Assembly (NCBI GenBank): GCA_946186125.1
Contig: CAMHLZ010000025.1
Span: 1 to 53,865, forward strand
Direction of reading: 5' to 3'
Length of the DNA: 53,865 nt
Source: an uncultured Lachnospira sp.
Lineage (GTDB): Bacteria > Bacillota > Clostridia > Lachnospirales > Lachnospiraceae
A program made the translations under genes and the position numbers. The notes beneath the pieces are model-generated. The model worked only from the letters and a program-made list of their open reading frames with translations, ran no database searches and had not been told where the DNA came from. Each line of letters begins with the position of its first letter. Position 1 is the first letter of the stretch. This document shows positions 27,185 through 36,744 of this stretch, one piece after another.

Positions 27185-27903
27185 TGTTAGAAGTAAAAAA
27201 TGTAAATTTATCAAAAAGACTGAAATGTATTGCCGATTTTGTGGATAAAGGAGCCGTGGTTGCCGATGTCGGAACCGATCACGGACATATACCCATTTAT
27301 CTGATATTAAATGAAATAGCTGATTATGCAATAGCTATGGATATAAATGAAGGACCGCTTGGAAAAGCAGATGAAAACATTAGACAGTATGGAGTTGAAG
27401 AACATATTAAACTGAAATTGTCTGACGGATTGGAAAAACTCGAAGAAAATGAGGCAGATACGGTTATAATTGCCGGAATGGGAGGAAGATTAATCGTCGA
27501 TATATTAGAGAGAGGCAGAAATGTTTTGAAGTCAGTTTCAAATCTGATTCTGTCACCGCATACAGAGATAGAAAATGTCAGACATTATCTTATGGACAAT
27601 GGATATGAAATTATAAATGAGAAAATGGTATTTGATGAAGGAAAGTATTATACTGTTATAAAAGCAATACATGGAACAATGTGTTATGATAAGGAAGAAT
27701 ATTTTTTGTATGGAAAATTACTTTTGGAAAACAAAGATGAAGTTTTGAGAGATTATTTATTAAAACAAAGAATAAAATACAACATGATACTGAAGAAATT
27801 AAACGGGGATTCTGAAATGATTTCAGCTAGAAAAAAAGTCTTGAATCATGAATTAAAAGTTTTAGAATCTGCGCTTAAATATTGGAAAGGAAGTGGTGGC
27901 TGA
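27184..27903 (+). CDS. trmK: tRNA (adenine(22)-N1)-methyltransferase
   Basis: This is a 239-residue Rossmann methyltransferase of the TrmK (YqfN) family. SAM-binding motif I is VADVGTDHGHIPIYL, followed by AIAMDINEGPLGKA and ADTVIIAGMGGRLI. LILSPHTEIENVRHYL and the C-terminal helical hairpin also fit. It methylates A22 in the D-loop of certain tRNAs, using S-adenosylmethionine. The start overlaps the rpoD stop by one base and its own TGA overlaps the next ATG, so it lies in the rpoD operon. Confidence 0.9.
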   Translation: MLEVKNVNLSKRLKCIADFVDKGAVVADVGTDHGHIPIYLILNEIADYAIAMDINEGPLGKADENIRQYGVEEHIKLKLSDGLEKLEENEADTVIIAGMGGRLIVDILERGRNVLKSVSNLILSPHTEIENVRHYLMDNGYEIINEKMVFDEGKYYTVIKAIHGTMCYDKEEYFLYGKLLLENKDEVLRDYLLKQRIKYNMILKKLNGDSEMISARKKVLNHELKVLESALKYWKGSGG

Positions 27904-29567
27904 TGAGAGAAGAATACTCTGTAACAATTGGCGACGAAGTGAAAAAATATCCGGAAGGAAGCACATTCCAGGATGTGGCTGATGATTTTCAGGATGAATA
28001 CGAGCATGATATAGTGCTTGTGGTGAAAAATGGTAAATTAACTGAATTGTTTAAAGAAATTACCACAGATTGCAAAGTGGAATTTGTAACAACGGCTACT
28101 TCACCGGGAATTGAAACCTACAAAAGGAGTGCAACACTTCTTTTATTGAAATCATTTTATGATGTAACGGAGGGAAATGGTGTTAAAAAGCTTGTTGTTG
28201 AATTTTCTTTAAGTAAAGGATACTATTGTAGTGTTGAAGGTGATATTGAAATCACGGATGAATTGCTTGAAAAAGTTGAAGAACGTATGAGGGAACTTGT
28301 ACGTGAGGATATTCCTATACATAAAAGAAGTATCAGTGTTGAGAGAGCAATTTCACTTTTTGAGCGGCATAAGATGTATGATAAGGTGAATTTGTTTAAG
28401 TTCAGAAGGGCATCTAATGTAAATGTATATAGTTTGAAGAATTTCCAGGACTATTTTTATGGTTATATGCTTCCAAGCACAAAGTATATTAAGCATTTTA
28501 AATTATACAAATATGCGGATGGTTTTGCTATTCAATTACCTACGAAAGATAATCCTAATGGATTAAAGCCGTTTGAACCACAACATAAATTGTTCCATAT
28601 ACTTAATGAATCCGGTGATTGGAGCAGGATGATGAATATCAGCAATGTTGGGGCACTGAATGAACAGATATCAAAAGGAAATATTAATGATATCATTCTT
28701 ATTCAGGAAGCTTTACAGGAAAAGAAGATAGCAGAGATAGCTTCACAGATTGCAAATTCTGATAATGTTAAGTTTGTTATGATAGCGGGACCGTCATCAT
28801 CCGGAAAAACATCTTTTTCACACAGACTTGCGGTACAGCTAAGGGTAAACGGACTTACTCCATATACTATTGGAGCAGATGATTATTTTATAGACAGAGA
28901 GCATACTCCTAGGGATGAGAATGGCAATTATAATTTTGAAGTATTAGAAGCCCTTGATGTTGAACAGTTTAACAAAGATATGAAGGCATTAGAGCGTGGA
29001 GAAGAAGTGGCAATGCCTACATATAACTTTATTACGGGTAAAAGAGAGTATAACGGAAGAACCATTAAACTTAATAAAGATAATATTCTTGTTATTGAAG
29101 GAATACACGGCTTGAATGATAAATTCTCGTATTCACTTTTAAAAGAGAGTAAATTCAAGATATATATAAGTGCTTTAACACAGCTTAATGTTGATGAGCA
29201 TAACCGTATTCCTACAACAGATGGCAGACTCATAAGACGAATGGTAAGAGATGCGAGAACCCGTGGAATATCTGCAAGAGAGACTATTGCGAGATGGCAT
29301 TCAGTGCGTTATGGTGAGGAAAATTACATTTTTCCTGTGCAGGAAGAAGCAGATGTTATGTTTAATTCGGCATTAATATACGAATTGTGTGTGTTGAAAC
29401 AATATGTTGAGCCGCTTTTGTTTGGAATACCACAGGATGTTCCTGAATATGTGGAGGCAAAGAGACTTCTTAAGTTTTTAGATTATTTTCTGGGAGTTGA
29501 CAGTAAGAATATTCCGAATAATTCATTATTGAGGGAATTTATCGGTGGAAGTTGTTTTAATGTTTAG
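27903..29567 (+). CDS. TGS/threonyl-tRNA-synthetase-like N-terminus fused to uridine kinase-like domain
   Basis: This 554-residue fusion starts at 27903 (TGATG overlap with trmK). Residues ~1-65 form a TGS domain (YPEGSTFQDVADDF). Residues ~65-240 resemble the second N-terminal domain of threonyl-tRNA synthetase (KYIKHFKLYKYADGFAIQLP). The C-terminal half is a P-loop uridine/phosphoribulokinase type kinase with Walker A GPSSSGKTSF, the acceptor region IGADDYFIDREHTPRD and the lid-region motif TDGRLIRRMVRDARTRG. The layout recurs in Firmicutes. The substrate is often annotated as uridine, but the synthetase-like front suggests something else. The role is uncertain. Confidence 0.88.
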   Translation: MREEYSVTIGDEVKKYPEGSTFQDVADDFQDEYEHDIVLVVKNGKLTELFKEITTDCKVEFVTTATSPGIETYKRSATLLLLKSFYDVTEGNGVKKLVVEFSLSKGYYCSVEGDIEITDELLEKVEERMRELVREDIPIHKRSISVERAISLFERHKMYDKVNLFKFRRASNVNVYSLKNFQDYFYGYMLPSTKYIKHFKLYKYADGFAIQLPTKDNPNGLKPFEPQHKLFHILNESGDWSRMMNISNVGALNEQISKGNINDIILIQEALQEKKIAEIASQIANSDNVKFVMIAGPSSSGKTSFSHRLAVQLRVNGLTPYTIGADDYFIDREHTPRDENGNYNFEVLEALDVEQFNKDMKALERGEEVAMPTYNFITGKREYNGRTIKLNKDNILVIEGIHGLNDKFSYSLLKESKFKIYISALTQLNVDEHNRIPTTDGRLIRRMVRDARTRGISARETIARWHSVRYGEENYIFPVQEEADVMFNSALIYELCVLKQYVEPLLFGIPQDVPEYVEAKRLLKFLDYFLGVDSKNIPNNSLLREFIGGSCFNV

Positions 29568-29625
29568 TATCTGTTTTCAAATTTAAGTTTACAAATTTGT
29601 GAAAACATGATAAGTTTTATATTGG

Positions 29626-29977
29626 CTGTTAAGTAGGACAGGTGGTCGCAGCTGCTATTGCCGAAAGGACGCAGGTGAGGAAAGTCCGGGCTTCGCAGGG
29701 CAGGATGCCGGATAACGTCCGGTGGAGGCGACTCTAAGGATAGTGCAACAGAAATATACCGCCAGATATTCTGGTAAGGGTGGAAAGGCAGTTTAAGAGA
29801 CTACCGCCTGGCTGGTAACAGACAGGGCATATGTAAACCCCATCCGAAGCAAGACTGAATAGAAAGCATATGGCGGCCCGTCAGCTTTCGGGTAGGTCGC
29901 TTGATTTTGCCGGTAACGGTAAAACTAGATAGATGATCACCAAATACATAACCCGGCTTATAGTTTTGCTTGACAGT
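29626..29977 (+). ncRNA. rnpB: RNase P RNA
   Basis: The catalytic RNA that trims the 5' ends of pre-tRNAs. The conserved core is plain: GAGGAAAGTCCGGGC (CR-I region), ACAGAAATATACCGCC, GGTAAGGGTGGAAAGG and the 3' GATAGATGATCACC. The ends are set by the P1 helix, in which GCTGTTAAG (29625-29633) pairs with CTTGACAGT (29969-29977). Total length is about 350 nt. The downstream gene starts 28 bp after the RNA ends. Confidence 0.95.
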
Positions 29978-30004
29978 CAAATAAATATTAAGAGGAGGAT
30001 TATT

Positions 30005-30865
30005 TTGGGAAAAATAGCTATAGTTACAGACAGTAACAGTGGAATAACCCAAAAGGAGGCAAAAGATTTAGGTGTATATGTTTTGCCAATGCCTTTTATG
30101 ATTGATGGAAATGTATTTTATGAAGACGTAAATCTTACGATAGATGAGTTTTTTGTAAAATTAGAAAATGACTGTGAAATATCTACATCACAGCCGTCTC
30201 CTGAATCAGTGATGAATCTTTGGGACGATGTATTAAAAGAATATGATGAGATTGTTCATATTCCGATGTCAAGCGGACTTAGCGGTTCATGTCAGACGGC
30301 AATTATGTTATCAGATGATTATGACGGTAAGGTACATGTAGTTAACAATCAGAGAATATCAGTAACTCAGAGACAGTCAGTTATTGATGCCGGTATTCTG
30401 GCAGACAGAGGTATGAATGGTAAAGAGATTAAAGAATACCTCGAAAAAGTAAAATATGATTCCAGCATATATGTTATGGTGGATACTTTGAAATACTTAA
30501 AAAAGGGTGGAAGAATCACTCCTGCAGCTGCAGCTTTCGGTGATCTTCTGAAAATCAAGCCTGTATTGCAGATACAGGGTGAAAAGCTTGATGCGTTTGC
30601 AAAAGTCAGGACTTTAAAACAGGCGAAGTCTGTTATGATAAAGGCCATAAAAGATGATATGGAAAAAAGATTTGGGGGAGTTGATTCTAAAAAGATTAAT
30701 CTTCATGTTGCTTATGCAAAAAATGAAGATAACGCAAAGCAGTTTGTTGAAGAATTAAAGGATGATTTTCCGGGATTTGAAGTGTATATGGCACCATTGT
30801 CATTAAGTGTGTCATGTCATATCGGACAAGGTGCACTTGCACTTGCATGTTCAAAAAAAGTGTGA
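30005..30865 (+). CDS. DegV-family fatty-acid-binding protein
   Basis: This is a 286-residue product. The start is TTG at 30005, behind AAGAGGAGGATTATT. Upstream in-frame codons overlap the RNase P RNA and are rejected. Family marks are IAIVTDSNSGI (N-terminal lid), IPMSSGLSGSCQTA (the conserved Ser-Gly-Leu-Ser-Gly pocket), LKYLKKGGRI and LKIKPVLQIQGEKL. DegV/FakB proteins bind a fatty acid and hand it to FakA for phosphorylation. No fakA is in view, so the cellular role here remains a family-level statement. Confidence 0.9.
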   Translation: MGKIAIVTDSNSGITQKEAKDLGVYVLPMPFMIDGNVFYEDVNLTIDEFFVKLENDCEISTSQPSPESVMNLWDDVLKEYDEIVHIPMSSGLSGSCQTAIMLSDDYDGKVHVVNNQRISVTQRQSVIDAGILADRGMNGKEIKEYLEKVKYDSSIYVMVDTLKYLKKGGRITPAAAAFGDLLKIKPVLQIQGEKLDAFAKVRTLKQAKSVMIKAIKDDMEKRFGGVDSKKINLHVAYAKNEDNAKQFVEELKDDFPGFEVYMAPLSLSVSCHIGQGALALACSKKV

Positions 30866-30940
30866 TGAATCGTCGGCTTAAGTCGGCGGTTTATCGTTTA
30901 GTATTTAGTTTGCTGTTTAAAGAAAGGACATGGAAAGAAT

Positions 30941-32059
30941 ATGATATTTGTCAAGGCCGAAGATTTGAAGGTTGGTATGCGTCTTGCAAAACCAATTTAT
31001 AATAAAAAGGGAATTATGCTTTATGAGCGAAATACTAAGTTGACACAGCAGGGAATTCAAAGTGTTAAGAATTTTAATTTTATAGGATTATATATATTAG
31101 AACCGGCTGAACCGTTACCGCCTATGTCGGATATAGATATAGAGTTTGAACGGTTTCAGACCATGTCAGTGTTTAATCTTAAAGAAAATTTACAATTATT
31201 GATTTCAAAAAAAGAACCAAAAGGTATCCAAAAACTAATAAATTCAATTATAAAAAATTATGGTAATCTTTATACAAAGATTAATTTTATGCAGAATATA
31301 AGAAGCAAGTCTGATTATTTATACAAACATTCACTAAATGTTGCAATTTTGTCTGCGATTATTTCTAACGTTTTAGGAATCCACGGAACAGAACAGGAAG
31401 AAATTGTATATGCAAGTCTTATTTATGATGTTGGTAAAATTAATCTGGAAGATGATCTGGTTTCAAAAGAAAATCCTGATGAGGCGGAATTTGAAAAAAT
31501 TAAGAAAGCGATTAATGAAGGACACGGTGTATTAGAATACAGTTATAAAATGCCTATGGGAGTAAAACGTCTTGTTGGTCAGGTTCAAAGAAAAATATAT
31601 TATGGAGCAAACGAAGAAAATGATGATGTAAAGATGTTTGTGGGAACAAAGATTATTGAGGTTGCAGATGCATATGATAAGATGACGGCAATGAAATTAG
31701 ATGAAAATCCGGCATCAGAGATTAAAGCAATCAAATATCTGAAAAGCGAAGAGAGCCATTTTGATCAGGAAATAGTAAAAGCACTTATATATGGAATAAA
31801 TATAGCAGCTCCGGGAACATGTATTGAATTTGTAAACGGAGAAAAGGGGCTTGTAGTAAGAACAAATCTTGAGGATGTTTTAAAACCGATGATTTTGGAT
31901 TTTAGATATAATCATCTTCATGAACTCGATAAATTAGATGAAAATGACGGTTATCAGATAAAAGATGTTATGAAAACTATGGATAATCGTATTATTATAA
32001 ATCAGGATCTTTTGGAAATATACAAAGATATTTTAAAAGATACAATTAAGGGACGGTGA
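30941..32059 (+). CDS. HD-GYP-like protein with degenerate catalytic motif
   Basis: This is a 372-residue cytosolic protein. The N-terminal ~60 residues (KAEDLKVGMRLAKPIYN) match the small domain often in front of HD-GYP domains. The HD core is recognisable from YKHSLNVAILSAI, EADAYDKM-like ADAYDKMTA and the overall helical plan. However, the HD pair reads LIYDVGKINL, so the His of HDIGK is Tyr, and the HHE segment is VQRKIYYG. Key metal ligands are therefore missing. It probably binds or regulates rather than cleaves cyclic-di-GMP; a changed activity cannot be excluded. It lies six bases before pyrC, but a metabolic link is not evident. Confidence 0.8.
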   Translation: MIFVKAEDLKVGMRLAKPIYNKKGIMLYERNTKLTQQGIQSVKNFNFIGLYILEPAEPLPPMSDIDIEFERFQTMSVFNLKENLQLLISKKEPKGIQKLINSIIKNYGNLYTKINFMQNIRSKSDYLYKHSLNVAILSAIISNVLGIHGTEQEEIVYASLIYDVGKINLEDDLVSKENPDEAEFEKIKKAINEGHGVLEYSYKMPMGVKRLVGQVQRKIYYGANEENDDVKMFVGTKIIEVADAYDKMTAMKLDENPASEIKAIKYLKSEESHFDQEIVKALIYGINIAAPGTCIEFVNGEKGLVVRTNLEDVLKPMILDFRYNHLHELDKLDENDGYQIKDVMKTMDNRIIINQDLLEIYKDILKDTIKGR

Positions 32060-32064
32060 TTTTT

Positions 32065-33363
32065 ATGGATATATTGATAAAAAATGGCAGAATACTTAAT
32101 CCTGCGCAGAATGAAGATTTTGTCGGTGATATAAGAATCAGGGACGATAAGATTGATGAAATCGGGGAAAATCTTGAAATAAAAGGATGCAAAGTTATAG
32201 ATGCAAAGGGATGTTATGTTATGCCGGGACTTATTGATTTGCATGTGCATTTAAGAGATCCCGGACTTGAATACAAAGAGACTCTTACTACCGGAGCAAG
32301 AGCGGGAGCAAGAGGAGGATTTACAACAATCTGTCCTATGCCGAATACAAAACCGCCTACAGATACGCCGGAAAAGATACGGGTATTAAAAGAAAGAATA
32401 AAAAAAGAGTGTATTATAAATGTATTACCAATCGGTGCAGTTACACTGGGAATGGAAGGAAAAGAAGTTACTGACATAGAAGGCATGAAAAATGAAGGAG
32501 CCTGTGGCATAAGTGAAGATGGCAAGTCAGTGATGGATTCCGGAGTATACAGGATTGCAATGAAGCGGGCTTCAAAGAGCAATATACCGGTTATGGCGCA
32601 TTGTGAAGATATCAATCTTGTGTGTGGAGGTGTCATGAATCAGGGTAAAAAGTCGGAAGAACTTGGTATGAACGGTATCTCTAATGCAGTTGAAGATATA
32701 ATAGCAATGAGAGATATTCTGCTTGCAAAAGAGACCGGTGCAAAACTTCACCTTTGTCACTGTTCTACAAAAGACAGCGTAAGAATGGTAGAAGAAGCAA
32801 AAAAAGAAGGCATATCTGTTACCGCTGAGGTGTGTCCTCACCACTTTATATTATGTGATGAAGATATTATTGAGGACGATGCGAATTATAAGATGAATCC
32901 TCCACTACGAAGCAGGGAAGATGTGGAAGCATTAAAGGAAGGCTTAAAATCAGGAGTAATGGAGGTTATTTCTACAGACCATGCACCTCACAGTGCAGAA
33001 GAAAAGGCCGGAGGATTTAAAAAGTCTCCATTTGGAATTGTCGGATTGGAGACTTCGGCAGCACTTACTATGACGGAATTGGTTGATAAAGGAATTATCA
33101 CACCGCTTGATATGGCTGCAAAAATGAGTTATAATCCGGCAAAAGTTATTGGAATAGACAAAGGAATTCTTAAGCCGGGTAAGATTGCAGATATTATGAT
33201 ATTTGACCCGGATGCAGAATATACAATTGATGTGAATAAGTTTGAATCTAAAGGAAAGAATACACCATTTCACGGAAAAAAAGTAAAAGGATTGGTAAAA
33301 TATACAATTTGCAGTGGTAATATTGTTTATGAATATGGAAAGGCAGGATTAGAAAATGATTAA
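32065..33363 (+). CDS. pyrC: Dihydroorotase
   Basis: This is a 432-residue class I dihydroorotase. It closes carbamoyl-aspartate to dihydroorotate, the third step of pyrimidine synthesis. The zinc-binding HVHLRDPG follows PGLIDL, and KETLTTGARAGARGGFTT, VMAHCED, LHLCHCST and ISTDHAPH supply further ligands and the catalytic Asp. The start at 32065 gives MDILIKNGRIL; an ATT at 32056 is not needed. It overlaps pyrF by eight bases, so the pyr genes form an operon. Confidence 0.96.
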   Translation: MDILIKNGRILNPAQNEDFVGDIRIRDDKIDEIGENLEIKGCKVIDAKGCYVMPGLIDLHVHLRDPGLEYKETLTTGARAGARGGFTTICPMPNTKPPTDTPEKIRVLKERIKKECIINVLPIGAVTLGMEGKEVTDIEGMKNEGACGISEDGKSVMDSGVYRIAMKRASKSNIPVMAHCEDINLVCGGVMNQGKKSEELGMNGISNAVEDIIAMRDILLAKETGAKLHLCHCSTKDSVRMVEEAKKEGISVTAEVCPHHFILCDEDIIEDDANYKMNPPLRSREDVEALKEGLKSGVMEVISTDHAPHSAEEKAGGFKKSPFGIVGLETSAALTMTELVDKGIITPLDMAAKMSYNPAKVIGIDKGILKPGKIADIMIFDPDAEYTIDVNKFESKGKNTPFHGKKVKGLVKYTICSGNIVYEYGKAGLEND

Positions 33364-34279
33364 CAAATTAGTAGAAGAGATACAGAAAAAAAACGCACCT
33401 ATAGTTGTAGGATTAGATCCTATGTTATCATACATACCGGAGCATATCATTAAAAAAGCTTTTGATGAGTATGGAGAAACACTTGAAGGAGCTGCAGAAG
33501 CGGTATGGCAGTACAACAAAGGAATAGTTGATGCAGCATACGATCTGATTCCAGCCGTAAAACCTCAGATAGCAATGTATGAGCAGTTTGGAATAGAAGG
33601 ATTAAAGGCATTTAAAAAGACAATTGATTATTGTAAAGAAAAAGGTCTTGTAGTTATTGGAGATATTAAGAGAGGCGACATTGGTACAACATCTGCAGCC
33701 TATGCTACTGGACATTTAGGAAAAGTTCAGGTTGGAAATAAAAAGTATTCTCTCTTTGATGAAGATTTTGTTACTGTGAATCCATATCTGGGAACAGATG
33801 GAATCAAACCGTTTATAGATGTATGTAAAGAAGAAAAAAAAGGTATATTTGTACTTGTAAAGACATCAAATAAATCAAGTGGAGAGTTCCAGGACAGAAT
33901 TATAGATGGAAGACCATTATATGAAATAGTGGGAGAATATGTTGCACAGTGGGGAGAAGAGCATATGGGAGATACATACAGTTATGTAGGAGCTGTAGTA
34001 GGTGCAACATACCCTGAGATGGGAAAAGTTTTAAGAAAGATAATGCCAAAGAGTTTCATCCTTGTTCCGGGATATGGTGCACAGGGTGGAAAAGCAGAGG
34101 ACTTAAAACCGTACTTTAATGAAGACGGACTTGGAGCGATTGTTAATTCTTCAAGAGGAATTATAGCAGCATATAAGCAGGAAAAATACAGTTCTTTTGG
34201 TGGAGCAAATTATGCAGATGCCTCAAGACAGGCTGTAGTTGATATGATAGCAGATATTAACGGTGCCATAGGAAGATAG
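33356..34279 (+). CDS. pyrF: Orotidine 5'-phosphate decarboxylase (type 2)
   Basis: This is a 307-residue decarboxylase that makes UMP from OMP. Signature stretches are PIVVGLDPMLSYIPE, VIGDIKRGDIGTTSAAYA (catalytic Lys-Asp network) and the long insert typical of the type 2 (~300-residue) subfamily, with VNPYLGTDG and FVLVKTSNKSSGEFQD. PGYGAQGG and NSSRGI bind the phosphate. The start lies inside the end of pyrC, so translation is probably coupled. Confidence 0.96.
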   Translation: MINKLVEEIQKKNAPIVVGLDPMLSYIPEHIIKKAFDEYGETLEGAAEAVWQYNKGIVDAAYDLIPAVKPQIAMYEQFGIEGLKAFKKTIDYCKEKGLVVIGDIKRGDIGTTSAAYATGHLGKVQVGNKKYSLFDEDFVTVNPYLGTDGIKPFIDVCKEEKKGIFVLVKTSNKSSGEFQDRIIDGRPLYEIVGEYVAQWGEEHMGDTYSYVGAVVGATYPEMGKVLRKIMPKSFILVPGYGAQGGKAEDLKPYFNEDGLGAIVNSSRGIIAAYKQEKYSSFGGANYADASRQAVVDMIADINGAIGR

Positions 34280-34288
34280 GAGTTTTTT

Positions 34289-35068
34289 ATGTCTATAAAA
34301 TATCAGGAAATTGCAGAGATTACAAGTCAGGAAGAAATATCAGACGGTATTTTTTCAATGTGGATTAAAACTGAAAATATAGCAAAAAATGCTGTTGCAG
34401 GACAGTTCGTATCTTTATATTCTTCAGATAGTGCATCTATATTACCAAGACCAATCAGTATATGTGAGGTTAAAGATGACAAATCCGGTTTGAGGCTTGT
34501 ATATCGTGTTGCAGGAAAAGGAACGAGTGAATTTTCAGGTTTGAAAGAGAAAGATACAATTAAAGTATTAGGACCTTTGGGAAATGGTTATACATTAAAG
34601 AATGAAACGGCAATGCTTATTGCAGGAGGAATTGGAGTTCCGCCTATAGTTGAATTAGCAAAACAGTTACATCAAAAAGGGATAAAAGATATAAAAGCTG
34701 TAGTCGGATACAGGAGTGAATTGTTTTTAAAAGAAGAACTTGAGAAATACTGTAATGTGTATGTTGCTACAGAAGATGGATCTTCAGGTGTCAAAGGAAA
34801 CGTTATGGATGCAATCCGTGAAAACGGACTGACAGCAGATGTTGTATATGCATGCGGTCCAAAGCCGATGTTAAAGGCAGTTTCTGATTATGCAAAACAG
34901 AATGACATTGAGGCCCAGATTTCTCTTGAAGAGAGAATGGCCTGTGGAATAGGGGCATGTCTGGCATGTGTATGTAAATCAAAAGAAGTTGATGAGCATT
35001 CAAATGTAAAAAATAAAAGGATTTGTGCAGATGGTCCGGTGTTTGATTCGAGGGAGGTAGAATTGTAA
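34289..35068 (+). CDS. pyrK: Dihydroorotate dehydrogenase B, electron-transfer subunit
   Basis: This is a 259-residue flavoprotein of the ferredoxin-reductase family. LPRPISICEV binds FAD, GPLGNGY and AGGIGVPPIVELA bind the dinucleotide, and YACGPKPML is the NAD-type motif. The C-terminal CGIGACLACVCKSK with a later RICADGPVF coordinates the [2Fe-2S] cluster. It passes electrons from the PyrD flavin to NAD+. Its last base overlaps the pyrD start (TAATG), fitting a two-subunit enzyme. Confidence 0.96.
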   Translation: MSIKYQEIAEITSQEEISDGIFSMWIKTENIAKNAVAGQFVSLYSSDSASILPRPISICEVKDDKSGLRLVYRVAGKGTSEFSGLKEKDTIKVLGPLGNGYTLKNETAMLIAGGIGVPPIVELAKQLHQKGIKDIKAVVGYRSELFLKEELEKYCNVYVATEDGSSGVKGNVMDAIRENGLTADVVYACGPKPMLKAVSDYAKQNDIEAQISLEERMACGIGACLACVCKSKEVDEHSNVKNKRICADGPVFDSREVEL

Positions 35069-35973
35069 TGAATACAAAAGTAAATCTTGCAGGTGTAGAA
35101 TTAGAAAATCCGGTTATGACAGCTTCAGGTACCTTCGGATCGGGAATGGAATACGGTAAATTTGTGGACTTGAATAACCTTGGTGCCGTTGTTACCAAGG
35201 GTGTGGCAAATGTACCTTGGGAAGGTAATCCTGTTCCGCGTGTGGCTGAAGTGTACGGCGGGATGTTAAATGCTATAGGCCTTCAAAATCCGGGAATAGA
35301 CTTGTTTGTAAAAAGAGATTTGCCCTTTCTTGCAAAATATAATACCAAAGTCATAGTAAATGTTTGTGGAAGAACATTGGAAGATTATCTTGAAGTTGTG
35401 GAAAGATTAGGAGATGAAGATACGGTTGATATGCTTGAAATAAATATTTCATGTCCTAATGTAAAAGAAGGCGGTATAGCTTTTGGTCAGAATGAGAAAT
35501 CGGTTGAGCATGTAACCAAAGAAATAAAAAAGATTGCAAAACAGCCTGTTATTATGAAACTAAGCCCTAATGTTACGGATATTACGGTAATGGCAAAGGC
35601 GGCAGAGGCAGGTGGAGCAGATGTTGTTTCACTTATTAATACAATTACAGGAATGAAGATAGACATCGAAAGGCAGACATTTGTTCTTGCAAACAAAACC
35701 GGTGGAATGTCTGGACCGGCTGTAAAACCGGTCGCAGTAAGAATGGTATATCAGGTTGCAAATGCAGTGAAAATTCCTATAATAGGTATGGGAGGTATTT
35801 CAACTGCAGAGGATGCTATTGAATTTATGCTTGCCGGTGCAACTGCAGTATCAGTAGGAACGGCAAATTTTGTAAATCCATATACAACAAAAGAGGTTGT
35901 TGACGGAATTAAAAGTTACATGAACAGTCACAATATAACAGATATTAATTCTGTTATCGGAGCCGTAAGATAA
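35068..35973 (+). CDS. pyrD: Dihydroorotate dehydrogenase B, catalytic subunit
   Basis: This is a 301-residue TIM-barrel flavoenzyme that oxidises dihydroorotate to orotate. ENPVMTASGTFGSG, the FMN region VTKGV and NISCPNVKEGG are family marks; the class 1B catalytic base is the Cys in NISCPN. PVIMKLSPNVTDI, GIGGISTAEDAIEF-like GMGGISTAEDA and GATAVSVGTANF bind the phosphate. With PyrK it forms the NAD-dependent heterotetramer. Confidence 0.97.
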   Translation: MNTKVNLAGVELENPVMTASGTFGSGMEYGKFVDLNNLGAVVTKGVANVPWEGNPVPRVAEVYGGMLNAIGLQNPGIDLFVKRDLPFLAKYNTKVIVNVCGRTLEDYLEVVERLGDEDTVDMLEINISCPNVKEGGIAFGQNEKSVEHVTKEIKKIAKQPVIMKLSPNVTDITVMAKAAEAGGADVVSLINTITGMKIDIERQTFVLANKTGGMSGPAVKPVAVRMVYQVANAVKIPIIGMGGISTAEDAIEFMLAGATAVSVGTANFVNPYTTKEVVDGIKSYMNSHNITDINSVIGAVR

Positions 35974-35980
35974 TATATAA

Positions 35981-36009
35981 TTGCTAAATAAATATATTTG
36001 TGTTAGAAT
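35981..36009 (+). promoter_or_regulatory. Possible promoter for pyrE
   Basis: TTGCTA (35981-35986), a 17-bp spacer and TAGAAT (36004-36009) lie in the 75-bp gap after pyrD. No PyrR-type attenuator is seen. Weak but well spaced. Confidence 0.35.
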
Positions 36010-36048
36010 GAAGTGAAATTATTTTTGATATCAGGAGGATGAGAGTAC

Positions 36049-36726
36049 ATGGAACAATATAAACAGGAATTTATTGAATTCATGGTGGACTGTGGAGTTT
36101 TAAAATTTGGAGATTTTGTGACGAAGAGCGGAAGAAATACTCCATTTTTTGTAAATACCGGTTTTTATCGTACGGGAGCACAGCTTGCTAAGTTAGGTGA
36201 ATATTATGCACGTGCAATTAATGATAAGTTTGGGACAGACTTTGATATATTATTTGGACCGGCTTATAAGGGAATTCCGCTGTCAGTTGCTACTTCTATG
36301 CAGATTAGTAATTTGTATGGTAATGACGTTAAGTATTGTTCTAACAGAAAAGAAGTAAAAGATCACGGAGATACGGGAATCCTCCTTGGAAGTCCGATAA
36401 ATGATGGTGATAAAGTTGTAATTATTGAAGATGTTACTACTGCGGGTACATCTATAAATGAGACACTTCCTATCATTAAAGCACAGGGTGACGTAAGCGT
36501 TAAGGGACTGGTAGTATCTGTTGACAGAATGGAAAGAGGCCAGGGAGAAAAGAGTGCTTTAGAGGAAATCAGGGATAAGTTTGGATTTGAGACAACTGCT
36601 ATAGTAACAATGCAGGAAGTTGTTGAGCATTTGTACAATAAAGAATATAAAGGAAATATAATTATAGATGATGAGTTAAAGAGCAGAATAGATGCATACT
36701 ATGATAAATATGGAGTTGCAAAGTAG
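36049..36726 (+). CDS. pyrE: Orotate phosphoribosyltransferase
   Basis: This is a 225-residue transferase that joins orotate and PRPP to give OMP. The PRPP-binding signature is VVIIEDVTTAGTSI, and FGPAYKGIPLSVAT and KEVKDHGDTGI complete the active site. The N-terminus FGDFVTKSGRNTPFFVN is typical of the ~225-residue form. The ribosome-binding site is CAGGAGGATGAG. It closes the pyrimidine set in this window; pyrB and pyrA genes are elsewhere. Confidence 0.96.
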   Translation: MEQYKQEFIEFMVDCGVLKFGDFVTKSGRNTPFFVNTGFYRTGAQLAKLGEYYARAINDKFGTDFDILFGPAYKGIPLSVATSMQISNLYGNDVKYCSNRKEVKDHGDTGILLGSPINDGDKVVIIEDVTTAGTSINETLPIIKAQGDVSVKGLVVSVDRMERGQGEKSALEEIRDKFGFETTAIVTMQEVVEHLYNKEYKGNIIIDDELKSRIDAYYDKYGVAK

Positions 36727-36744
36727 AAAGGAAGGTATCTTGGC

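Noticed and set aside
29801-30004. Coding frames across RNase P RNA
   Set aside because: The region is the 3' half of a clear rnpB gene.
35974-36048. PyrR attenuator before pyrE
   Set aside because: No terminator hairpin or PyrR-binding loop found. Only a weak promoter is seen.
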